Assembly (NCBI GenBank): GCA_964582375.1
Contig: CAZORL010000018.1
Location: 1-30,819 of the forward strand
Source: CAKSQF01 sp964582375
GTDB lineage: Bacteria > Bacillota > Clostridia > Oscillospirales > CAG-272
DNA: 30,819 nucleotides
Direction: 5' to 3'
Positions 7,601 through 15,500 of this stretch are shown here, piece after piece. A program made the translations under genes and the position numbers. The notes beneath the pieces were generated by a model. That model searched no databases, was not told the DNA's origin, and saw only the letters and a list, made by a program, of their open reading frames with translations. Within the stretch, counting starts at the first letter, position 1, and every line of letters begins with the position of its first letter.

Positions 7601-8200
7601 ATGCAGAACATAACGATAATATCGGATGACGCGCTTTTTGCGCGGATGCTTCAAATAACGCTCGAGGGCGCAGGATACGGCAATGTGAATATATGCGCAG
7701 AACGCCTTTCCTGTTGCGATCTTGCGGTAATTGACCTCGATTTTGTGCCGTTTATCAAATACGGCGAGCATTCGCTGACCTTCTCCCACTCGGCATACCG
7801 CTTCCCCGATCTTGTCCGCCCTTTTAGGATCGAGAGTTTTCTCGAGCTTTTTGCCGAGCGTACCGCCATTCCAACCACCTCTGCCGATTCGGCAAAGACA
7901 TGGCATCAGCCATCCGAGGACGATCTGTCAAAGCTTGCCATCGAGACGCTTGACAAGCGGCGTGTGTCGATCGGCGGCAGGGTGATCGCTCTTTCGGACA
8001 AGGAGTACAAGCTCTTTTCCCTGCTTCTTTCAAGGCGTCCCGAGCCTGTCGGCAAGGATGAGATCAGAGAGGCGATATTTCAGGGCGCGGCGGGTAACAG
8101 CACCGAGGTGTGTATCAACTCGCTCCGCAAAAAGCTCTGCGACAACGGAATCGTCGGTCTTATAAAGACGGCACACAAAAGGGGGTACATGCTGCTTTGA
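7601..8200 (+). CDS. Orphan response-regulator-like winged-helix protein
   Basis: A 199-aa DNA-binding protein. Residues about 120-199 form an OmpR/PhoB-type winged helix (LSDKEYKLFSLLLSRR, then NSTEVCINSLRKKL as recognition helix and KTAHKRGYML as the wing). The N-terminal 95 residues look like a shrunken receiver domain: acidic D9/D10, a beta-3 strand LAVIDLDF with D45/D47 where the phospho-acceptor would be, and RPFRIESFLELF where receivers have KPF. The segment between is much shorter than in a canonical receiver and the family Lys reads Arg, so phosphorylation is doubtful. No histidine kinase is adjacent. GGAAGGGT at 7586-7593 and the promoter at 7534-7562 fix ATG 7601. Its TGA overlaps the TTG start of the dihydroorotase-like gene. 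Confidence 0.75.
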   Translation: MQNITIISDDALFARMLQITLEGAGYGNVNICAERLSCCDLAVIDLDFVPFIKYGEHSLTFSHSAYRFPDLVRPFRIESFLELFAERTAIPTTSADSAKTWHQPSEDDLSKLAIETLDKRRVSIGGRVIALSDKEYKLFSLLLSRRPEPVGKDEIREAIFQGAAGNSTEVCINSLRKKLCDNGIVGLIKTAHKRGYMLL

Positions 8201-9423
8201 GCGAGAGACCCTTACTTATAAGAAACGGGCGCATACCCGATCGGAAGAGCGGCAAGTGGACGGCAGCCGATCTGCTGATCTCGGGCGGCAGGATCATCGA
8301 CATCGGCGACATCCCTTCCAAAAAGAGCTACACCGTCTATGACGCGCGCGGCAATGTCATCTTCCCCTCCTTCACCGACCTGCGCACAAATATCTATCCC
8401 CCACCATACATAAGAACAGAAAAGATCGCGACGACGCTTTCAGCCGCGATTTACGGCGGATTTTCGAGGCTGTGCACCGCACCGATGCAGACAGTCGATG
8501 CCGCACTGATCGAAACGCTCAGACAAGAGGGCGATCGGCTCGGATGCGAGATACTTGCCGTCGGGTCGCCGATCGCATCAAACGGAGAGCCTTGCGACAT
8601 TGATCGACTCTTTGAGCTTGGCACATTTGCTATCGGACACGACCGGCGAGCGGACAATGAGATCTTCTACCGTGCCGCCTGCCGCGTTGCCGCAAACGAT
8701 CGACTGATGATCGTCCACGCGGGAGATCACCGTCTTGCGGAAAGGCTCGATCAAAGCTTCAATGCTTACAAAAACGGCGGCGAATTTGCCGCACTCCCCG
8801 AGAATATAGCAACAGCCGATGCGATCACCATCGCCGCCGCAAGCGGATGCAGGATGCACATAACCGGTGTTTCGACCGCCTATGCTGCGAAACTGATCAG
8901 AGAGGCAAAAAAGAGCGGTCTGCCCATCACCGCTGACACCTGTCCGCAATATTTTTCGATGACCTCGGACGATCTGATCTTTTACGGCAGCAACGTCAAG
9001 CTCTCGCCTCCGCTCAGATCGGAACACGATCGGCAGGCGATAGTAGAGGCGATAGCCGACGGCACGATCGATGCGATATCCACCGACCACAAGGCACTCA
9101 CGACAAGCGAAAAATCGACAGCCTTTGAAAAAGTTCCCTGCGGCATGCTCGGACTTCAGACGACCTTCTCGGTCTCGCTTTCCTCCCTCGTCCTCACGGG
9201 TGTCATCGACCTGTACAGACTCTGCGAGCTGTTCTCATTTCGCCCTGCCGAGATCGTCGGTGCGGCTGTTGGCATCGAGATAGGTGCGCCCGCAAAGCTT
9301 GCCGTGTGCGATGTCGATGCCGAGTATCTCTTTGACGATGCTCAGCTCAAAACAGGCAGATTTGTCAAAAACTCCCCCTACCTCGGTCAAATACTGACAG
9401 GCAAGGTCGTAAAGGTTTTTTGA
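8197..9423 (+). CDS. Dihydroorotase-like protein lacking the metal ligands
   Basis: A 408-aa amidohydrolase of the dihydroorotase (PyrC) family, which normally closes carbamoyl-aspartate to dihydroorotate. The scaffold is clear: LISGGRIIDIG, NVIFPSFTDL, KLSPPLRSEHDRQAIVEAIADG and TDH. The catalytic residues are not: the DxHxH metal motif reads D61-L-R63-T-N65, the HxxH segment reads H221-I-T-G224, the PHH segment reads PQY, and TDHAPH reads TDHKAL (297-301). I infer no dihydroorotase activity, as in the inactive PyrC' partners that scaffold aspartate transcarbamoylase in some bacteria; no pyrB is visible, though the gap at 9433 hides what follows. The start is inferred as TTG 8197, overlapping the upstream TGA (TTGA) with GGGGG at 8181-8185; a longer in-frame reading would overlap the regulator. 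Confidence 0.8.
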   Translation: MSERPLLIRNGRIPDRKSGKWTAADLLISGGRIIDIGDIPSKKSYTVYDARGNVIFPSFTDLRTNIYPPPYIRTEKIATTLSAAIYGGFSRLCTAPMQTVDAALIETLRQEGDRLGCEILAVGSPIASNGEPCDIDRLFELGTFAIGHDRRADNEIFYRAACRVAANDRLMIVHAGDHRLAERLDQSFNAYKNGGEFAALPENIATADAITIAAASGCRMHITGVSTAYAAKLIREAKKSGLPITADTCPQYFSMTSDDLIFYGSNVKLSPPLRSEHDRQAIVEAIADGTIDAISTDHKALTTSEKSTAFEKVPCGMLGLQTTFSVSLSSLVLTGVIDLYRLCELFSFRPAEIVGAAVGIEIGAPAKLAVCDVDAEYLFDDAQLKTGRFVKNSPYLGQILTGKVVKVF

Positions 9424-9432
9424 ATAAAAAAA

Positions 9433-9532
9433 NNNNNNNNNNNNNNNNNNNNNNNNNNNNNNNNNNNNNNNNNNNNNNNNNNNNNNNNNNNNNNNNNNNN
9501 NNNNNNNNNNNNNNNNNNNNNNNNNNNNNNNN
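9433..9532. other. Scaffold gap of exactly 100 N
   Basis: A run of 100 N joins two contigs, a length conventionally used for gaps of unknown size. Nine bases separate the stop of the dihydroorotase-like gene from the gap and about 50 separate it from the next gene, so genes may be missing and the two flanks may not be truly adjacent. Confidence 0.98.
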
Positions 9533-9583
9533 ACTGCGACATTAGCTACTACATTATTACGTTAAACTGATTTGGAGGAACAC

Positions 9584-10567
9584 ATGAACATGAAAAAGAA
9601 AAATCACCCCATAACGAGCTGTCTTTTGATCACGTCATTGTTGACGGCATCTCTTTGTTTTTCTGCTTGTACTTCGAACTCGGGCAACCAAGGAACTGCA
9701 ACGACAGTCAACAGTACGACCGCTCCGACAGTAACCACTACTTCTCCTACAACGACCGACAACAATAACATTACTCCGCCGACAACGACAGGTGCGATAG
9801 AGACGAGCGGAGATGAAGAAAAGAACGAACACATGGGAATATTTGGAGGGATAAACTGTGGGAGGGTCATTATAGATGACAACGATTACTTTTGCAAGGT
9901 CAAGGTCAAGCTTCCCGAAGATTTCGGCAGAGAAGGCGAAGATCGATCGGTCATGATCTACGACAGTGATGTCCACGACTACAAGGAAGTTCCGTATGAT
10001 GAGCTTTCACCGCAAATGATCCGTGCCTTCAGTTGGAATTTGTACGACAATATCCCCGTTGAACGCTATCAATCTTTGTCAGAAGGGAAAAGTGAGCCGA
10101 CCGCGGCCGATCTGGTCAACGGGCTTGACAGAGTATTTGAGGGGAAGGTCACAAACATTTCGTTTGCTTTCAGCTATGATGTGGAACTCTACGGCAGTGG
10201 CGAAATGCATGCCTATTGCTCATATGTCTTTTATACGATATACGAGATCACACCGACCGCGACATACAAGGGCGACTTGTCCGAAACCGTCACAATATAC
10301 GCGATAGGCGGACACCCGACCTATAAGGTCGAAGAGCAAAAAGCACTTGCGACCGAGATGGGCTACTACGGAGAGATCCCGATCTACGAAGAAAGCGTAG
10401 CTCTGCTTGGCGAGGATTACCTGTTCGTATCGACCGACAACACGGTAAACCGTGCAAACTCTCACACATATCAGTTCGCATTTCAGCCGACCGATAAGTC
10501 GTCGGATGATGGTATGCCGAGTTACGAAAACGTCTGGAATTATCTGAAAGAATACCTGAAAAAATAA
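9584..10567 (+). CDS. Unrecognised secreted lipoprotein with Thr-rich linker
   Basis: A 327-aa predicted lipoprotein: basic start (MNMKKKNH), hydrophobic core, lipobox LCFSAC, then about 45 residues of Thr/Ser/Pro/Asn-rich linker that would lift the domain off the membrane. The C-terminal domain of about 240 residues is acidic and rich in Tyr, with strand-like segments (FEGKVTNISFAF, YVFYTIYEITPTATYKG, SETVTIYAIGG, GEDYLFVSTDN). The phrase pattern resembles uncharacterised Clostridial lipoproteins with a small beta-barrel-like domain, but I do not recognise a defined family. GGAGG at 9574-9578 fixes ATG 9584 (a second ATG lies at 9590). Its promoter may be in the scaffold gap. A strong hairpin follows at 10591-10632. 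Confidence 0.75.
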   Translation: MNMKKKNHPITSCLLITSLLTASLCFSACTSNSGNQGTATTVNSTTAPTVTTTSPTTTDNNNITPPTTTGAIETSGDEEKNEHMGIFGGINCGRVIIDDNDYFCKVKVKLPEDFGREGEDRSVMIYDSDVHDYKEVPYDELSPQMIRAFSWNLYDNIPVERYQSLSEGKSEPTAADLVNGLDRVFEGKVTNISFAFSYDVELYGSGEMHAYCSYVFYTIYEITPTATYKGDLSETVTIYAIGGHPTYKVEEQKALATEMGYYGEIPIYEESVALLGEDYLFVSTDNTVNRANSHTYQFAFQPTDKSSDDGMPSYENVWNYLKEYLKK

Positions 10568-10590
10568 GATAAATAAGATAAAATAAACAC

Positions 10591-10632
10591 GACAAAGAAG
10601 AGGTTATCCGCATGGGTAACCTCTTCTTTGTC
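10591..10632. terminator. 16-bp hairpin between convergent genes
   Basis: GACAAAGAAGAGGTTA (10591-10606) pairs exactly with TAACCTCTTCTTTGTC (10617-10632) around a 10-base loop. No clean U tract follows on the plus strand; on the minus strand the downstream sequence is T-rich but interrupted. It lies between the lipoprotein gene and the convergent membrane-protein gene and probably serves both. Confidence 0.6.
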
Positions 10633-10672
10633 GGAGCTTTGTGGGAATGCCGAGAGCAAGCGATCTCGGCTT

Positions 10673-12415
10673 TTAATTTTGTGTTCCCGTGTTGATCTTG
10701 ATCACGGTATTGCCGTATTTTGTCGTTTCGATCTTATAATCGGACAGATCGAAGGTCGAGACTATCGCGTCAAGTGTGCCGTTTGTTTTGATATCGACAT
10801 AGATATAATCGGGGAATTTCTCGGGGCAAAGTTCGAAGTAGTCACGAAGCCGATCGATAGCTGCCTTGATCTGATGCTCTTCTTTATCGCCGATCGATAT
10901 CCAAGACGAAAATGCCGAGGATCTTTTATCATCCGAGAGATACATGGCAGTCTCGGTCGAAAAATAGAGCACATTGCCATCCTCGATCGCACGAAGGGGT
11001 GCAGTATCCTCGAGAAGTCGCTCCCATCTTATCTTATTATACTCGGATGTGATCACGCCGCGATTTACTCCGTTCTCTATCACATAGTCAAGCTCGCCGG
11101 TCTTGCCGTCCCAAAAGTTTTGGGTCGTGCGAAGCTCGAGTGCCATTACCGACACGACAAGGCAGGAGATCGTTGCCGCGACGGCAGATAATATACTGTG
11201 CGGCTCGGGTCTTTCAAATTCTCCGACAAACATGAAGACAAAGAGTGCGCTCATCAGCGTGCCGACCGAGAAGGCGGACGAGATGACGAGAAATCCCTGA
11301 TTCGAGGTTGCCGATATCGCCCACGCAAAGAAGACGGTCGGGAGCCAAACCCCGAAAAAGAGGGAATATGGGCGTTTTTTCAGCAAAAAGAAGCTGACCG
11401 CGCCGACAAGATTCAGCGGCATCATCACACAGTTGATAAACGACCAATCCCAAATTCCGACGGCATAAACGACGCTTATTGCGGCGGCAAGAATGAAGCA
11501 GAGCGTCTTTCGACCCTTCGAGCGGCGATCAAATGCGGCGGCAATCGTCAATATGCCGATCGACAGATAGCAGAGCGGTGCCATGGGGCTGCTCGTTTTA
11601 ATGCACCAAACAAATGACTCGACGGTCGACCAAAGTGTCCTTGCGGGATGCTCGGGATCGGAAAGGATCAGCGGTATCGCCTTCATTAGCGTATGAATGT
11701 CGGTGCGTGAAAACAAGAGCCATGCAAATGCAAGCACCGAGAGTGCCACGCCAATCGTTATACCGAGAAGTCGCGGCAAAGAGAGAGATGGTATCTTTGA
11801 CTTTTTTAACGCTACCGTCCATACGACGACGCAGATCGCATATACAAAATAGAGTGCGGCAAGGTAAGGCTGGCAAAGGACTGCCGCCGAAAAGAGTACA
11901 CCGACGATCGCATCATACAAAAGTCCGCGATATTTGCCGCATCCTGCCTCTCGTGTGGCAAAAATGGTGGTCGAGAGTGCGAAAAAAGAGACACCCATCG
12001 AGTTATACGAAAGTGCGGATATTCCGAACGGTGCGTAGATCATAAAGATCAGAGTGCCCATCAGAGCGCCGACAGTCGAGTACCTTTTCAGGCGAGAGTA
12101 GAGAACAAGCGAGACTACCGCTTGAAATGCGACATAAATAAGTCTGAAATGGAGCATCATCCCGACGGCGGTCGGATTGATAAGGAGATAGATCGCCATG
12201 ATCGGGACGAGCAAAATTCCCGAGAGCTGTGAAACATGCCATTCCTCGACGAGTATGGCGTCCCCCTGCAAAATGCGCTTTGGTATCGTAAGATAAAAAC
12301 TCTCATCCCTGTCCGCAAAGCCGTAGTGTGCCTTCCACACAAGAAAGGCTATCGCACCAAGCCAAAACAGCAAAAACACCGCATCGGCGATGATCTTTTT
12401 CTTTTTATCGGTCAT
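10673..12415 (-). CDS. Polytopic membrane protein, GT-C glycosyltransferase-like
   Basis: A 580-aa protein with roughly 11-12 hydrophobic segments across residues 10-450 and a C-terminal soluble domain of about 130 residues. After the first membrane segment comes an acidic loop, GFADRDESFY (D37-E38), followed by EEWHVSQLSG. This layout is that of GT-C enzymes, which transfer sugars from lipid-phosphate carriers outside the membrane. Family assignment rests on topology and this motif only. The start at 12415 has TGAGGG just upstream; an in-frame start at 12469 is unlikely because the promoter lies at 12448-12476. It is a single-gene unit with its own promoter. Substrate unknown; a role in wall or exopolysaccharide decoration is a guess. 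Confidence 0.65.
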   Translation of the reverse strand: MTDKKKKIIADAVFLLFWLGAIAFLVWKAHYGFADRDESFYLTIPKRILQGDAILVEEWHVSQLSGILLVPIMAIYLLINPTAVGMMLHFRLIYVAFQAVVSLVLYSRLKRYSTVGALMGTLIFMIYAPFGISALSYNSMGVSFFALSTTIFATREAGCGKYRGLLYDAIVGVLFSAAVLCQPYLAALYFVYAICVVVWTVALKKSKIPSLSLPRLLGITIGVALSVLAFAWLLFSRTDIHTLMKAIPLILSDPEHPARTLWSTVESFVWCIKTSSPMAPLCYLSIGILTIAAAFDRRSKGRKTLCFILAAAISVVYAVGIWDWSFINCVMMPLNLVGAVSFFLLKKRPYSLFFGVWLPTVFFAWAISATSNQGFLVISSAFSVGTLMSALFVFMFVGEFERPEPHSILSAVAATISCLVVSVMALELRTTQNFWDGKTGELDYVIENGVNRGVITSEYNKIRWERLLEDTAPLRAIEDGNVLYFSTETAMYLSDDKRSSAFSSWISIGDKEEHQIKAAIDRLRDYFELCPEKFPDYIYVDIKTNGTLDAIVSTFDLSDYKIETTKYGNTVIKINTGTQN

Positions 12416-12447
12416 ATTATCCCTCATTTGATTTTTGATCTTTTGAT

Positions 12448-12476
12448 AATATACCACATTTTCGCCCAAATGTCAA
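12448..12476 (-). promoter_or_regulatory. Promoter of the GT-C-like gene
   Basis: TTGACA (12476-12471), a 17-bp spacer and TATATT (12453-12448) on the minus strand. The first T of the -35 box is the last base of the preceding hairpin, so terminator and promoter abut. Confidence 0.75.
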
Positions 12477-12505
12477 TAGGACAGTCTCAAGCGAGGCTGT
12501 CCTAT
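12476..12505 (-). terminator. 13-bp hairpin ending the cytochrome operon
   Basis: ATAGGACAGTCTC (12476-12488) pairs with GAGGCTGTCCTAT (12493-12505) around a 4-base AAGC loop, with one G-T pair. It lies 18 bases past the stop of the 1356-aa cytochrome gene. The minus-strand sequence after the stem (TTGACATTTG) is a poor U tract, so termination may be incomplete; on the plus strand the tail CTTTTTG is better. Confidence 0.55.
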
Positions 12506-12523
12506 CTTTTTGTATTTGCTTTT

Positions 12524-15500
12524 TTACTTTTTAGTCTCGCATCCCATGACCGAGATCTCGGAGATCGCGGCAACACTGCCCGCCGCCTCAAAATCGGTGA
12601 TGGTTATGCTCTCGGTACTCTTGCCGCCGATCTCGATGTGCTGTGCCTCATCGCTGTCCGACAGATCGATCTTCATGCTCGTTCCGTCCGAGAAGGTGAT
12701 CGTGATGCGGTTGAAATAAGAATCTCCCGATGCGCATCTTGCGACGACGATCAGCTCATCGACCGTGACCTCTCTGCCGAAATCTATCTTAAGCTCGGTC
12801 GTCTTGTCGATGGTCTGCGGTTGCCATGACTGATCGGGGTAATTTCCCGCGCCCTTATTCGACGAAAAACCGTCGATAATATTGCGTGCGGCGTAGACAT
12901 CTCTGCCGTCCTTCACGGCAGACGAGCTGACATGCGGATAGACATCGGTCAGCGAGCTTGTATCATAAGAATTTCGCGCAAGATTATGATTTTTTGCAAG
13001 CTCCTTTTCCGAAACAAGTCGAACGGTGATCGAGTTATTTCTGTAGGTTACTCCAAGTCCCGGTTTGACCGTGTTGGGGAAACAGGAATCGAGTGCGCGA
13101 AGCGACAGGTTGATCTCACTGCCCTTGGTATAGAGGATCGACTCTCCGACACGCGAGCTGAGGCAGACTGCCACATAATGCTCACCCTCGGGGAGAGTTA
13201 TCTTGACGCTGTCGCCGTTTTTATAAGAGGTCGAGGTGTAAAGGGTGACTATTCCCTTTCCGCTTGCCGATACCTCCTTGCCGGTCGTTGGCTTATATGT
13301 GACGCTTATCTCTTTATCGGGAAGTGTTCCCGCGAGAGTGAGCTTTGCCCACTCATCAAGGGTGTTGTAATAATTTCTCTTATTAAGCTCCTCGTCGTAC
13401 TCGCGTCTGTCATTCGAGCTCCACTCTGCCCCCGCGTCGTAACTGCCGAAGCAAGGGACACCGAGGTCGATCCAGCATGCGATGGCGCGTATCTCGGCAT
13501 CGGTCAGTCCGCCGTGACCGCTCCTGAGCATTTCTATCAGTGCCGAATTGTGTGCACCGTACTCATACGGGTTCAGCATCTCGCATTTGCTCATCGAGGA
13601 CACCCAATTTGTGTAGCGATTTACCGAATTACCGACGAATTGGTAGACACTGCCGTTCTTTTCAGCCTGCGATGCGGTAAGCACGAGGTAGGAGAGCGGA
13701 AAATTCTTCTTCATACGGTCGGCAAGCACGGGAATGTTCTCAAGCGAGACATTCGAGCCGGGGGCAACCTCGACGATCTCGGCAGACATATCAAATTCGT
13801 AGCCGCCGTCATGCTGATGAAGGCTGACTGCTATGACATTTTCGCCCCTCTTGACCGTTCCCGACGGAAGTTTGACCTCAAGTGTGACATAATCGTCAGT
13901 CCAGCGGTCATCGGCATGCAGGCGCACGCCGTTTAAGTAGATATAGCAGGTATCGTCATAAAAAGCACTGAGTTTTATCGACAACGACTCGCCGAGCTTT
14001 GAGGGATCGTCAACATTAAATGTCTTTCTCGCCCAGAGATAATTCTTGCCGTCCTGTGTCCAATCGGTCTTTTGATCGGCGATGCGGTTTCCGAGAGGAG
14101 CGTTTACACTCTTCCATTTGCCATCGTCAAATCCGACCTTCGCCCAATCGCCCGACGTATCGGTCGAATAGTTCTCGCTTTCAGATGTGAAATATTTCCA
14201 CTGTGCGCCCTTATCGAAAAGATTTGTTACGATAAGCTCGCCGTTCTTGCCACTGCCCATCTGTGCGCTTGTGATCGAGAGATCGAAATAGGAATAACTG
14301 CCGTTTGCAACGAGCTTTACGGTCATCTCGTTTTTACCGACAACAAATGCACTCTTTGCCTTATCGGTGAGCTTTATCTCTTCATAATCCGACTTTGCGC
14401 CCGATCCGTCAAATATCAGCTTGCCGTTTGCATAGATCTCGACCTTGCCGGTATATACCGAGTTAAGCTTCAATGTACAGCAGTTGAGGTCATACTCGGT
14501 CAGCGTGACGATCTTTCTCAGATAGACCTCGGATGCATCAACGATCGTGTTGATCGATCCGGGTGCGCTGCCCGATCTGCCAAAGGGTGCCGCCGCGCGC
14601 TTCCATTTTCCGTCAAGCGGCGCACTCGCAAAATCCTTGCCGAGTGCCGACTCGGTATAATACCAATCGTCAGCGCGTGCGGGGAGAGTTTTCGATGCGA
14701 TCGATTTGTCGTTACAGGTGAGTATGTCGGCGTTGATCTGCGAATAAGCGACAGACGCATCGCCGTGGCAGGTCACACAACTCTTATCAAGTATGGGCTG
14801 AACGACCGAGAGATAATCGAACCCGACATACGAGCCGGAGTAGGGGTCGAGGTCGTTGTATTCTTCATAGCCGTCCATCCAAAGATCCTTTTGAAGGGTC
14901 TGCACACCCTCTCGCATTGCATCGGTAACGCCCGAGGAGGCGATCGGTGCATAGTTTTTGTCAAGATGGCATCCGACGCAGGAGAAATATTCGCCCGGTT
15001 GGAGTGTTGACCAGCTTCTCATCGTCTGAACGACATCGCCCTTTTCATCAAGCAGTTGGAAATAGACCGGAACCTCGGACGGAACCGTAAAGAGTACCGA
15101 ACCGTCCTCGTGAACGGGCACTATTCCGAGCACTCTCTTGACATCCCACGCACCGTTGCCCGTGGATATCGGCGAATAGGGGTCGGATGTTCCCGTGCCT
15201 CTGCCGACAGTCGCACCGATCGCCGACGAGCGGAACTCAAGTCCGACAACACGCAGATATTTTATACTGCCTGCCTTGATGCCTTTCTGTCCTTCGTAAA
15301 CGTTTGCAACATAGTATGTTCCGACATCGCTCGAATAATCGACAGACGATCCGCGTGCAAAGCGAGAGGTCGCCTTGACGGGAACGATCTGGCTTGCAGG
15401 ATAGTTCTCACTGCCCTCTGCTATTGTGACCGACTCGCCGTCGGTGTTCATAAGAACGATATCAAAAACGGTATCGCCCCCGTTATAGTTTTGCGCGGTC

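Noticed and set aside
12932..13936. Plus-strand open frames opposite the 1356-aa cytochrome (also at 14072-15010 and 15056-15985)
   Set aside because: All lie antisense to one continuous frame with CxxCH motifs and recognisable domains, and none has a promoter or ribosome site.
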